From Tetraselmis striata (Eukaryota; Chlorophyta; Chlorodendrophyceae; Chlorodendrales; Chlorodendraceae): a DNA stretch of 64,000 bases. The notes beneath the pieces are model-generated. The model had not been told where the DNA came from and did not search any database. It saw only the letters and a list, made by a program, of their open reading frames with translations. Each line of letters opens with the position of its first letter. Position 1 is the first letter of the stretch. The translations under genes and the position numbers were made by a program. Below, piece after piece: positions 41,124 through 50,987 of this stretch. Where the stretch lies: assembly GCA_006384855.1 (NCBI GenBank), contig VCJN01001685.1, positions 42,187 to 106,186 of the forward strand, given 5' to 3'.

Positions 41124-44063
41124 TGGTTCCCCCCTTCAGGTGGGGCTTCGGTGAGATGGTTGGTCACGTGCCGCTCGCAGTCCATTGAGTCGTCAATTCG
41201 ATGGCACTTCTTCCGCAGATACACTGCATGAAATTGCGGATTTATTCATAATTGACCCATCCCAACATTTGACTGCGGTCTGGAAAGAACCCGTACAGTC
41301 ACCCGGATAGTCAGCAAAGTAGTCGCTGTCAGGACTACTTGGCGTAGAACCAGGAAAAGTTTGCGACCCGGAAGCCGGCGACAAACGGGCGTGAACGCGC
41401 TTAAAACGGTGATCAGGTTTCAGCAGGAGCTCGTGGGCCTCTCTATTTGTGCAAACGGCTCGGCTTGAGGGGATGGACACCGTCGTGGTGGCTGATCTCC
41501 TCCCCTGCCCCGCGCCCTCACCCCTGGCAGCCCTGACCTGGAGGCACCGTACAGTCACCTCATCCAGATCGTGGGCGCCCTATCGGCGCGGAGCCCCTCG
41601 CAGCCGCGCGCCCTGCGCGAGGGGGGCATGGTGCCCCCCCCTGGTGGCGCTCCTGCAGAACCGGGGCGCCGTGCGGGCCATCAGCCGGTACGATGGGTGG
41701 GGCCCCCTCGCTGTGGTCAACTGCCTGGCCAACACCTGTGTTAGGTGCGCCCCCCCCCCCCCCCCCCCCCCCTTGCCTCCGCTGGCGCCGCCCTACCCAG
41801 CCTGTGCCTTCAGTCTTAACTCCACCTGACTTAACTGAGGTTAGAGGCAACCGAGGGATTGTTACATTAAGGGCCGGTTTTTCTACTGTTCAACGAGAAA
41901 CGCACAGTGCGCGACAAAGACCACGCGTGCGTTGCGTCAGCGCACGCAAGTGATCGCACGCCTTCACGGCGGTCATAGCGTGGGGTGTGCCCCGCCCAAG
42001 TCGACCAAGCTGAGCACGCGTCTGCCGGCTGGTATCGGGATGCCGCCGCCGGGTCGGGGTGCTGCGAGAGGATTTTCTCGAATCGAGCCGTGCGCCGGCG
42101 ACCCGCGGCGTAGCCGCGCGGTATTGATTACAGTACGAATGTACTGTTTAATTATGCGCTTTTCGCGGCGGGAAAATATGTCGCCCATCAAGCGTTGCAC
42201 CATAGAAAAACGACGCTTATTACGCAAATACCCCGCTAAAAAACCTGGCCGCCCATACCACGTCGAATTCAGTCCAAATCGAGCTTTCAAAACGTGTCCT
42301 GCAGCGGATGTCATGTATCCAACGAAGAACCAACCGCAGGCAGAACCGTATGGGTCCTCGTTCCAGCGCCGGGCGGTCCTTGATGTGCTGCCCCGCCGTG
42401 GGGATCGCGGTGGCCGCTTGTTGGTGTCTGTGGCAAGTCGCTGAAAGCGTGTCAACCGCCTGCCATGACCCACCGGCGGCGGCGGCCGCGAGAGCAGCCA
42501 CGACCTGACCGCAGAGGAGGCCAAGGCGATGCGGAAGGAGAGGGCGTTCGCCACCTTGGTTGAGTGCTGCTCGGCGAGGTGGCCCGCAGACGTGAGGCAG
42601 CAGGCCATGGCCGGGCTGAGCAACTTGCTGGCGGTCATGCCCGCGGAGGGGCTCAAGGTTGCGGACAAGGTCAGCCCCCCACCCCTTTCTTCCTTTGCTT
42701 CCGATTCCCCGTTTGTTTTGGCCATCATTGACACTGAGCTACCGGTGCTTTTGTTGGCGGTGAGTGACATCGGACTGATTGCCGCCGTCACTTTCCGCAG
42801 CACGGCCTGCTCGAGGTGGTTCGAGACGCGGGTAACCGGGCGCTGCCCTCTTCCTCGCTGGCCGAGTACGCCCTGAAGGTGGGGCAGGCCATCGACATGG
42901 CGCGGTCGGTCGAGGGCGTGAAGGCGATGTTAATGGAGGGCATGCTCCCCGTGCCCCCGTCCCCCTCCGGGGCGCCCACTCCTGGGCGAGACGGCACCGG
43001 GGAGGCGGCCGCCGTGCCCCCCGCGGCAGATGAGTGTGCCGACTGCGGGGTAAGCGCCGCGATCAATGCTGGCAACGTCAGAGTCGACGCCTTGAAAAAC
43101 ATTCTTACGCCCGAGTGTCATGTTTGTCATTGCGCTTTGTGTATTTATAGGCACATGTATCGATTAGTAGGCTTCTCCCAAGCCACAGCCACGGCACCAA
43201 AACTACATTCAAATGTGACGCCAGGGCAGTTCAATTTCAATGCCGTGTGAGTAAACAGTCTATTGTTAAAAACAATAGACTACAGACATTATGGTTATAC
43301 ACAATAGTTTGGCAATTCGAAATAGAATATAATAGAAATCGTGTTGATATTTTGGGTTATTCTGAAACAACATTGACGGATACTTCTCAGTCGTACTGCG
43401 ACTCGATACCGGAAAGCACAAAGAACACCGTTTGAGTTGGTATTGTCCATTGATTCTGGATTACTCAACGTACATTATTTGCGTGTGGTCATCCTTAAGA
43501 TCGGTAGACAATGATGTACGAATTATGTATAGCGACCACACTATCACACTGCTAAATAATACTCACTTTTCCCGTTGTCCGCGTTTTCAATACAATACGA
43601 GTTTTCGATATTTGTTGTACCGGTGACACGGCGTGCGCTTGCTGGAAGGGTGGCGAAACACTACGGCTTGCCGTCACCGCCTGGAAACAAGTATTGCCAC
43701 CAGGTTGCCATCCACGCGCTAGTATGTGTATTAACTGTGAGGTGTTTATCGCTGCCGGCGCGGCTTTCATTCTAACTCTGCTAATCGGGCGCTGCTGTGC
43801 CTGCCAGAGATCAAACGTAGACGAGACCATTGCGGAACAACAGCGTATGTTCCGATAGCTTGAATGCAAGCCTACCTTGAGCCTTACCATTTTAGGGGTT
43901 ATTGTAACAGGCGCGTTGACACCTATCGTACAATTTAATAAGGTCCACAGGGCCCAAAAATAATAAAGTGTTTTGCAAATAGTGTCGGAATATTCGTGAT
44001 GCATTCGTGTTATATTCTGAGTTTTTCCTCCGTTTCAATAGTTTTTCCCTCTTACCGGGGGGG

Positions 44064-44099
<36 letters not shown>

Positions 44100-44808
44100 G
44101 TGAAAACATTATTTATCCGCGGACCGTTTATGTTTGTCCGGTAAATTCCGATTTTCAAGCGGCCACCGTAAAATATGTATCGCTCGATATGACTCGCTTG
44201 ACTACAATTCAAACCACTCCGAACCACACCAAACCATTCCAAACCAAACCAAACGACATCGACATCAAACAACATCAAGCAACATGCTGCAATGCGCCAA
44301 GGCACGATAATAGTTGTTTACTACACGATACACAAACTCATATACCGTTTTTTTACTTTGCGCGACTGATACTGGTATGACTACTGTACAGATTACAGGT
44401 GTGGTTAAGTTCGATAAGGGGTGGTCTGGAGTGGTTTTTGTTGTTGCAGTCGCTTGAAAGCGGAATACACCGTGTGAAGAGCTCGCTGCACATGGCTTTG
44501 AATTTGCGCGATGACCCCGTTCATGGTGTGGCCCATTCCCCTCTCAGACAAGGAGAGAGGAGGGGCTGCCATCCGCGCGGCTGAAAAAGTGCGGTAGCTG
44601 CAAAGCGGTGGCCTACTGCTCGTCGCAATGCCAGAGGCAGCACTGGAAGGCCGCGCACAAGGCGGAGTGCCCGGAGCTCAAGGTCGCGCGGGAGCTGCGC
44701 ATCGGGGTGGCGGCGGCTCTGCACAACAGGTATCGCGAGGGGCTCGCCACGTCGCGCGTGTGCGTCGTCCATGGGGAGAACTGCACGTGCGGCGCCACAG
44801 ACCCCTAA
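38764..44808 (+). CDS. SAP-like / ARM-like repeat / MYND zinc-finger protein
   Basis: Exon blocks: 38764-39398 (GTGAGT donor), about 40926-41070, about 41537-41744, 42515-42669, 42801-43049 and 44548-44808. The N-terminus SVSELKAALKALGVS...ELVALLEG is a SAP-like helix-extended-helix. The middle consists of ARM/HEAT-like helices (EGGMVPPLVALLQN, QAMAGLSNLLAV). The C-terminal MYND finger is split by a 1.5-kb intron: CADCG ends the fifth exon, and CGSCKAVAYCSSQCQRQHW then HKAEC follow in the last. Together they supply the C-x2-C, C-x2-C, C-x3-C and H-x3-C ligands. MYND domains bind proline-rich partners, so an adaptor role is inferred. Oddities: seven C at about 41633-41639 shift the frame inside the ARM block by one base; six would restore MVPPLVALL. 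The first junction does not close in phase. The start is the first ATG before the SAP block; an upstream exon is possible. Confidence 0.72.
39466..39486 (+). repeat. Poly(C) run near the donor of the first SAP-MYND intron
   Basis: C-rich run following GTGAGCCCCCTCACT. The same intron also holds a G-run (39558-39575), a C-run (39590-39600) and a G-run (40833-40859) about 66 nt before the acceptor. Confidence 0.93.
40195..40715 (+). repeat. AT-rich minisatellite built on ATGTCAAATGTCATTTG
   Basis: About 520 bp of degenerate tandem units of roughly 7-20 bp (TGTCAAA, ATGTCATTTG, ATAAATGTCAAATG), with at least twenty occurrences of TGTCAAA or a one-base variant. It lies within the first intron of the SAP-MYND gene. 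Confidence 0.92.
40833..40859 (+). repeat. Poly(G) run near the acceptor of the first SAP-MYND intron
   Basis: 27 G residues on the sense strand, 66 nt before the acceptor CCAG at 40925. Confidence 0.95.
41088..41122 (+). repeat. 35-nt poly(C) run directly after a donor
   Basis: Follows the likely donor GTACGAG (41078) with only GAT between, in the second SAP-MYND intron. Confidence 0.95.
41750..41772 (+). repeat. Poly(C) run directly after a donor
   Basis: The donor GTGCG at 41745 passes straight into the C-run. Confidence 0.95.
44057..44098 (+). repeat. 42-nt poly(G) run, the longest in the window
   Basis: G-run interrupted once by A (44066), in the 1.5-kb intron that splits the MYND finger. 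Confidence 0.95.
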
Positions 44809-45262
44809 CAGGGCACCTCGGTGCGGCAGGCAGGTTGACTTTTGCCGGCCCTCAGGCGCCCTTAGTGCCGCCGGGAACCTCCCACAGGGCCAGATTGAAA
44901 TTTGAAATTTCTTCCAACTTTCTGTCACTTGTCAAGCTACATTGGCCCGCTGCCTCACGGCCCAGCCGCACAAACCTGCATAGGGCCGGCTGCTCCGGCA
45001 TTTTCCGTAGCGTGCGCCCCTCTGAAGGCCAAGTCCACAGATCCGGTGTTAATGAGTCCTGAATCTCGAATTTGGGATACCGCCGTGCTGCTCTTTGCTG
45101 GGTAAAATTGCCGGTGCCTTGATTGGCCCGGCGGTTGGACCCCCGGGAAGTCATGTGACATGGATGGTCTTGTTTGGCCTACCTGTGTCAGAGCCTCGCT
45201 TGCTGCTCTGACCGGCAGAGCGGTCAGAGCTCCGTCTGACCGGATAGGGGGCTGATACATGC
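44809..45262. other. Downstream region of the SAP-MYND gene
   Basis: Probable 3' UTR and spacer up to SINE copy 2. No gene was recognised. Confidence 0.4.
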
Positions 45263-45516
45263 CTTGTTGTCTGTCAGCTCGGTGGAGGGGTGGTCTTCTT
45301 CTCAGGAGGTCCCCGGATCCATTCCCGGCCGTTTCAGTTCAAGGCAATATCGTCCAGACCCGTAACCCATATTTTCCTGGTTGATGCATTAGTCCTTCGG
45401 GGATCGAATGACGCAACGTTCTGTGGAGATAATGGCTATGCCAGAACACGACTGCAGTTGGTACGAGGTCTCGTTGTGCTCGGGCGGCTCCGGCCGATGT
45501 CTCGGGGCGAACTTTT
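45263..45516 (+). mobile_element. tRNA-derived SINE, copy 2
   Basis: Aligns along its whole length with the minus-strand element at 31085-31330. The D-arm-like CAGCTCGGTGGAG is followed by a decayed B box (CCCCGGATCCATTCC in place of CCCGGGTTCGATTCC) and GGCAATATCG. The body follows: GTTGATGCATTAG, TTCGGGGATCGAATGA, GGCTATGCCAGA, CGACTGCAGTTGG, GGCCGATGTC and CGGGGCGAACTT. The tail is lost after 45516. More diverged than copy 1, so probably older. Confidence 0.8.
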
Positions 45517-46151
45517 CAGGGGGCTCATAGAATGAAACGGTGTGACAGATGATGTAAATAGTTGTGAATCATCATCACACGTGTGCATAGTTCTTCGGTG
45601 GCTGCTTTGTGCATCTCATGTACCTGACTTGTTGCTTGGAACGGCCGTGCGCATGACAGCCGGGCGCCGCCAGGAGGCATGCGGCAGACATGGCTGTGCG
45701 CGCCACAGTGGCATAGATTACGACATCAGACAGAGTATGAACAGAGGATGCCCCACAATCTCGACAATTGATATGCCCTGCGCACGCCTACACAGTTATT
45801 GTAAAGTGAAGAGCTTGGACAGTCCGAATGATGCGTCGCATCGGGTTATATTTACATCGTTTGCTGATGGAGCTATATACATTCCGCCCCGTCAGAACAT
45901 GGGGACGGACAGCAGTCTTCTTGCTAGCTAGATGCAAGCACCACGAAACTCGAAGAATGAAATCATCAGAATTCCAGCAATACTGGTGCGCATACCATCA
46001 TCGCTATGCGAGCGCATCATATATATACCACTGCTGCTGCTTACACAGTACACTTATCCACGCAGAAAGCGCTCTGCGATTATCTTCACGGGAGTCGATC
46101 ACCGACCCCCGACATCAGATGCTTGTAATCCAAGAAAAGCCTGCAAGTTTC

Positions 46152-46613
46152 CTACACCTTCAGAAGGCACTTGCCCACCTGGGGGCTCCACTCATACTGA
46201 TCATTCTCACACTGGCAGATGCTCTGGAAGCCGCACTTGTTGGGCACCTTCCTGTCGCACGCCCCGGTCGTCTCCTGCACGCACTGCGCGCCGTAACCAG
46301 GGCGCGGCAGCTCCACCTCTCCGGGGCCGCTGGCGAGCATGACGTCTTCGATCAGGCAGAGGCCGACAGAAGGGTTGAACGAGTAGCCGTCTGGGCAGCC
46401 GCACACGCTGGAGCCACCGCACTGGTTTATGTCCATACTACAGAAGCTGACCGGCATGAGCGCGCACGCTCCAAGCGGCGCGGGGGCTTCCGCCGTCGGC
46501 TCTCCCTCGTTCTGCGACAGCATTCGAGCGTGTGCCACGGGGACAAATGAGACGAACAACAATGCTGCAGCCAAGACGGCACCGCCGAGGCGGAGGTAGC
46601 GAGAAGAAACCAT
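46152..46613 (-). CDS. Secreted two-module 12-cysteine (EGF-like) protein, copy 2
   Basis: A 153-aa single-exon protein, paralogue of the gene at 29780-30241 and in the same orientation. The signal peptide has a hydrophobic core GGAVLAAALLFVSFVPVA and a cleavage region AHA. The two six-cysteine modules have the same spacing as copy 1. Substitutions concentrate in the signal peptide and inter-module linker; the second module is nearly unchanged (CGFQSICQC, EWSPQVGKC). Conserved cysteines, equal length and matching flanks on both sides indicate a segmental duplication of a whole gene with promoter. The function is unknown; an extracellular role is inferred from the signal peptide and cysteine content. 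The retrotransposon pair B/C lies about 0.8 kb upstream. Confidence 0.85.
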   Translation of the reverse strand: MVSSRYLRLGGAVLAAALLFVSFVPVAHARMLSQNEGEPTAEAPAPLGACALMPVSFCSMDINQCGGSSVCGCPDGYSFNPSVGLCLIEDVMLASGPGEVELPRPGYGAQCVQETTGACDRKVPNKCGFQSICQCENDQYEWSPQVGKCLLKV

Positions 46614-47435
46614 ATTATCCGGTGACGTGCTCCGCGGGACTGTTGTGTGGCGGTTCGCAGCTATGTCGGCGCGTCGGTTTGTTACGTCGGTGCTGATCTG
46701 GCAGGCGAGGAGAGCGGCTCTGAGGTTTAGACGCGGGTGATAGTCTATATCGAGTTGGGTAGTCGTTATGTCTGCTCGGCTCTATGGTCGGGGTACTTAT
46801 ATGGTGGCTGGTGGCGCTGCCAACAAGTCGTCCACCTTTCGAGCAAGAGGGCGAAACCCTCGTCATCGACACGGTCATCGGTCGAGGCGAAGCGAAACGA
46901 GGTGACGCGCCGTCCGCACGAAAAGCCGCTAATGAAAATGTAATCAAGTGCAGCAAGTAGTACCAGGTAGTACGTATCGTAAAAAATACACCGCCAGTAC
47001 CCGTACCGGGGCATAACTCCGCGACTCTGTAAATAACAGAGCTGCAGGCAATAATCTTAAAACTCCACGTATCCCTATATGCACTACCATCCCTGGCACT
47101 ACCTAGGGAGGGACCTGTACTATGAAACGAATATACTGCATTTACTATATATGTACTATATCTGCACTATCGCTACGCAGTACGCACTCGCACGGTCCGC
47201 GCCGCGCTCGTGTCATGCATGCTGTGCGCGCGCATAGCTGCCACTTGCTTGATGATGCAGTTCAAAGCAGCAGCGCATCCAAAACAGCGCTGGCGCAGCA
47301 GCGCAGTGTCACGGGCTCACGCGCAGCATGAGGATGTGCTGTACAAACAAACGCTCAAGGATTGTGTATTCCGTATTTTTTGTCGCTATTAACGTTAACG
47401 GGCGTTACCATGGCATGTCCTCTTCATCACTTCGT
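46614..47435. other. 5' region of cysteine-rich gene 2
   Basis: The first about 400 bp align in patches with 30242-30620 (duplicated promoter). The remainder shows no gene and ends at the target-site duplication of retrotransposon copy B. Confidence 0.5.
46796..46803 (-). promoter_or_regulatory. TATA-like box upstream of cysteine-rich gene 2
   Basis: CATATAAG on the minus strand, about 185 nt before the ATG, in a block conserved with the upstream region of the paralogue. Inferred only. Confidence 0.4.
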
Positions 47436-47448
47436 CCTGCGTTGCATA
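47436..47448 (+). repeat. Target-site duplication, left (copy B)
   Basis: CCTGCGTTGCATA, repeated at 49856-49868. The last three bases may belong to the element end, so the duplication is 10-13 bp. Confidence 0.8.
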
Positions 47449-49855
47449 ATTACATGAGCTAGCAGCAGAAGGCGATATCGGAAATCACCAAAATAAAAGG
47501 CAATCAGAAAGGTCCTCTACATCGACTGCGGGGTGGAAGCAGGAACATGAGAAGACGCAGAGTGGGCACGAGCACACGCATCAGACTTGGCCATCTGCAC
47601 ACCGGCAGAGAGAATGCCGCCCAGGGTACCATGCACGCAAGCCGAGACCCGCTGCAACAGCCCCCGCCGTGTGCGCGACATGTGACGGCGGAACTCAGCA
47701 GGTTGGCCGGCGACAAAGTTTCGAAGTGCCTGAACGGATTGACCACGAAGAAAGCAAGAGGTCGGGGCGGAAGGACCGCCCGGGAAGTTGCGCACAGCCA
47801 ACAGCACCGCGAAGATGTAGACCACAGTCAAAGCGGACTTCCCGAGTCGGCCGCGGTCCTCAACCACAAAAGGGTAGTACCGGTGAACACCCTGCACTGG
47901 GGCGGAAGACGCCCGGTCCGCTGCCAACTTAGCATGCTCCGCCTCGGTCGCCGCGATTCCCGGGATGCACCAGCGGGGGTCGTTGCTCCAAGTGGGGGTC
48001 GTGGAGGACACGCACGCGAAGTCGATCATGTAATCGCACGCTGCCCCTCCCCACCCCGCCAGCGTCAGGTCCGACGGCCGCGAGCGGTCCGCTGGGCGCA
48101 GCCCACTCGTCTCAAGGGTCAAGTCGCCGGCTCCCGAGCGGTCCCGGTCAAGCACCGCCCCCGCATCAATTGCCACAGATGCCCACAGATTCTTCAAAGC
48201 GGTATGCATGCGGTGCTTGTAGTTCGCTACGGGGCATATGGGTAGATGATCCACGATGAAATCCGTAGCGCTCCGGTTCGAGCCATCCGTAGAGCGAAGC
48301 CATAAGGGATCAATACCACACGTTGGGCCAGGGCAAGTGACAAGCGCGGAACCTCCGCGCGGGCAAAGGCCCAGTACCCGCGCAGCGGCGGCCGCATAAG
48401 CAGCATGGGGAATCTTGCGGGCGGACTCGTGATCCGACTGGAAAAGCGATAGGGAGCCCGGCCCGCACGCGCTGTACAGGCGCAGGGTATCAAGTCGCGA
48501 GGCCGCTGCACCAGTACGTTGGAAGCTGAGATCGAGGGCCACGAAGTCACGCAAGCGAATCGCACGGCTGAGGTGGCGTTGGACAACCATGGTCGTGGGT
48601 TGATCATCGGAGGTCGCACCCGAACCCGTACCCGAGGGCGGAGCAGTAGAACCTGGCAGCGATTCTGGGAGGGAAACAGTGGCTGCTGACGGAGGGTGTG
48701 CCACTAATTCGCCCGGCGACGGTATCTTCAGAGCTACAAAAGCGCATGTAGTAACGGTATTGGCAGTACTCGTACCACCGATAGGAAGCAATTGCTGGGC
48801 AGCAGAGGCGGCCTCACCAGTACCAACTCCAAGAGGAGTGGCCGTAAAAGGAGATGTGGTGACGCGCAATCCTCCGCTAGTGCTCGTACCCGTACGGGTC
48901 GTAGTACCAGCTGCTAGATCCGATGCAGCGGTGGTCGTAGCATTACTGACCGTAAGTAACTCGAAGATCTCGTGGGCGTGCCCATACGCCGCGCGTGCGC
49001 GCCGCACATCTTCTTGCGGTAACGTGGTTAGGGCCCGTACAGTCTCGTACACGCGGCGCGTCTCACGCGCCCATGGCAAAGCACTCGTAGCCACGGACGA
49101 CACCTCGGCGCGGACCGCCTCGTATAAGGGGCCAAGGGCGGGCCCGTACTCCCGTACTAGCTTTGGCAGGACAACCGATTGCGCGGAATAAAACGCCGCA
49201 GGGGCCTCGGACTGCAGCAATGCCAGATTCAGACCGCCAAAATCCGCGGGCATACTCATCTGAACGATTGCAGCCTCCATGCGCGGTGTAGACTGGTCGC
49301 AAGCGTCCAGGCCAAGCAGCGAAAACGCAGCCGAAATGTTGGCGGCGTCCACGGCCTCCAAGAAAGGGTCCAGCTCCGACGGCGGCATCATGCGGCTGAG
49401 GAAGCCAGTCTGCCGCACCGCGCATACGACCAGCAACCGCATGGCCCCATGGTGGCAGCCGTATCCCGACGTGCCAAAGGAGGCGATGCGCTCCAACAGT
49501 GTGGCGTGGGCCTCCCGGCGCCGCCCCAACGCGCCGGTCATCCACTCGGGGTAATGGCTAATAGGAGCACCCAGGTACACGGCGCCATCCTGGACAGGAT
49601 CATCGGCCGGGGTCCGAAATCCTCCCGGGGCCAACTTCTCCCGTACTGTCCGCAACTCGGACTCGCTGTCGCCGGGGTGACGAACGTACCGCGTCTTACT
49701 GTCCTGTACCATCAGTCCGACTTTGGAAAGCTCCGTGCAGTACTCGTCGAAAACGCGCGGAACGTGGGCCGCGGCAGTGGCCGCGCCGCAATCATCCGCA
49801 AAACTCTGGCAAAAAGTATCAGCGGCGGTACGAGCCACAACCGCTTGGACTGGGC
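47449..49855 (-). mobile_element. Non-LTR retrotransposon copy B, longest copy
   Basis: Minus-strand insertion whose 3' end (ATAATTACATGAGC on the plus strand) matches copies A and C. It is 5'-truncated within the reverse transcriptase just before the FADD motif and flanked by a 10-13 bp target duplication. It landed at the 3' boundary of copy C, giving a head-to-tail pair. Confidence 0.92.
47517..49855 (-). CDS. Reverse transcriptase C-terminal half with zinc-finger and PD-(D/E)XK-like endonuclease module
   Basis: Open from the truncation point to the stop at 47517, about 779 codons. No native start remains; the first in-frame GTG is near 49838. The catalytic SFADDCG block ([F/Y]-A-D-D) is followed by GLMVQDSKT and GAVYLGAPI, typical of non-LTR reverse transcriptases. 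About residue 500 onward: CPGPTCG...DHLPICP...KHRMH, a putative CCHC/CCHH zinc-binding segment. Then comes a block reading RPAD...SDLTL...IDFACVS, with a later K, and RYYPFVVED.G..G. This order (zinc finger, RPAD-L, D-x, K, PLVVE-like) resembles the restriction-enzyme-like endonuclease module that ends some protist and invertebrate non-LTR elements. The assignment rests on pattern memory only. The upstream RT fingers are missing, so it is not autonomous. Confidence 0.78.
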
Positions 49856-49868
49856 CCTGCGTTGCATA
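49856..49868 (+). repeat. Target-site duplication, right (copy B)
   Basis: CCTGCGTTGCATA, matching 47436-47448 and touching the 3' end of copy C. Confidence 0.8.
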
Positions 49869-50987
49869 TAATTACATGAGCTAGCAGCAGAAGGCGATAT
49901 CGGAAATCACCAAAATAAAAGGCAATCAGAAAGGTCCTCTACATCGACTGCGGGGTGGAAGCAGGAACATGAGAAGACGCAGAGTGGGCACGAGCACACG
50001 CATCAGACTTGGCCATCTGCACACCGGCAGAGAGAATGCCGCCCAGGGTACCATGCACGCAAGCCGAGATCCGCTGCAACAGCCCCCGCCGTGTGCGCGA
50101 CATGTGACGGCGGAACTCAGCAGGTTGGCCGGCGACAAAGTTTCGAAGTGCCTGAACGGATTGACCACGAAGAAAGCAAGAGGTCGGGGCGGAAGGACCG
50201 CCCGGGAAGTTGCGCACAGCCAACAGCACCGCGAAGATGTAGACCACAGTCAAAGCGGACTTCCCGAGTCGGCCGCGGTCCTCAACCACAAAAGGGTAGT
50301 ACCGGTGAACACCCTGCACTGGGGCGGAAGACGCCCGGTCCGCTGCCAACTTAGCATGCTCCGCCTCGGTCGCCGCGATTCCCGGGATGCACCAGCGGGG
50401 GTCGTTGCTCCAAGTGGGGGTCGTGGAGGACACGCACGCGAAGTCGATCATGTAATCGCACGCTGCCCCTCCCCACCCCGCCAGCGTCAGGTCCGACGGC
50501 CGCGAGCGGTCCGCTGGGCGCAGCCCACTCGTCTTAAGGGTCAAGTCGCCGGCTCCCGAGCGGTCCCGGTCAAGCACCGCCCCCGCATCAATTGCCACAG
50601 ATGCCCACAGATTCTTCAAAGCGGTATGCATGCGGTGCTTGTAGTTCGCTACGGGGCATATGGGTAGATGATCCACGATGAAATCCGTAGCGCTCCGGTT
50701 CGAGCCATCCGTAGAGCGAAGCCATAAGGGATCAATACCACACGTTGGGCCAGGGCAAGTGACAAGCGCGGAACCTCCGCGCGGGCAAAGGCCCAATACC
50801 CGCGCAGCGGCGGCCGCATAAGCAGCATGGGGAATCTTGCGGGCGGACTCGTGATCCGACTGGAAAAGCGATAGGGAGCCCGGCCCGCACGCGCTGTACA
50901 GGCGCAGGGTATCAAGTCGCGAGGCCGCTGCACCAGTACGTTGGAAGCTGAGATCGAGGGCCACGAAGTCACGCAAGCGAATCGCAC
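49867..50987 (-). mobile_element. Non-LTR retrotransposon copy C, 5'-truncated
   Basis: Nearly identical to the 3' 1.12 kb of copy B, with scattered single-base changes such as CCCAATACC versus CCCAGTACC. Homology stops abruptly at 50987 (ATCGCAC then CTCGAG). No matching target duplication was found for C, perhaps because B inserted at its 3' edge. Confidence 0.9.
49939..50987 (-). pseudogene. Reverse transcriptase C-terminal nuclease-like fragment (copy C)
   Basis: An open frame of about 345 codons matching the end of the copy B protein, including the zinc-binding-like segment, RPAD/IDFA and PFVVED blocks. It lacks all reverse-transcriptase motifs. Intact reading frame plus near identity to B point to a recent insertion, not function. 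Confidence 0.85.

Noticed and set aside
41932..42444. 170-codon frame in a SAP-MYND intron
   Set aside because: Basic low-complexity translation with no domain, and a longer frame overlaps it antisense.
47547..48245. Long plus-strand frame opposite retrotransposon copy B, also seen at copies A and C
   Set aside because: Shadow of the GC-rich antisense reverse-transcriptase frame.
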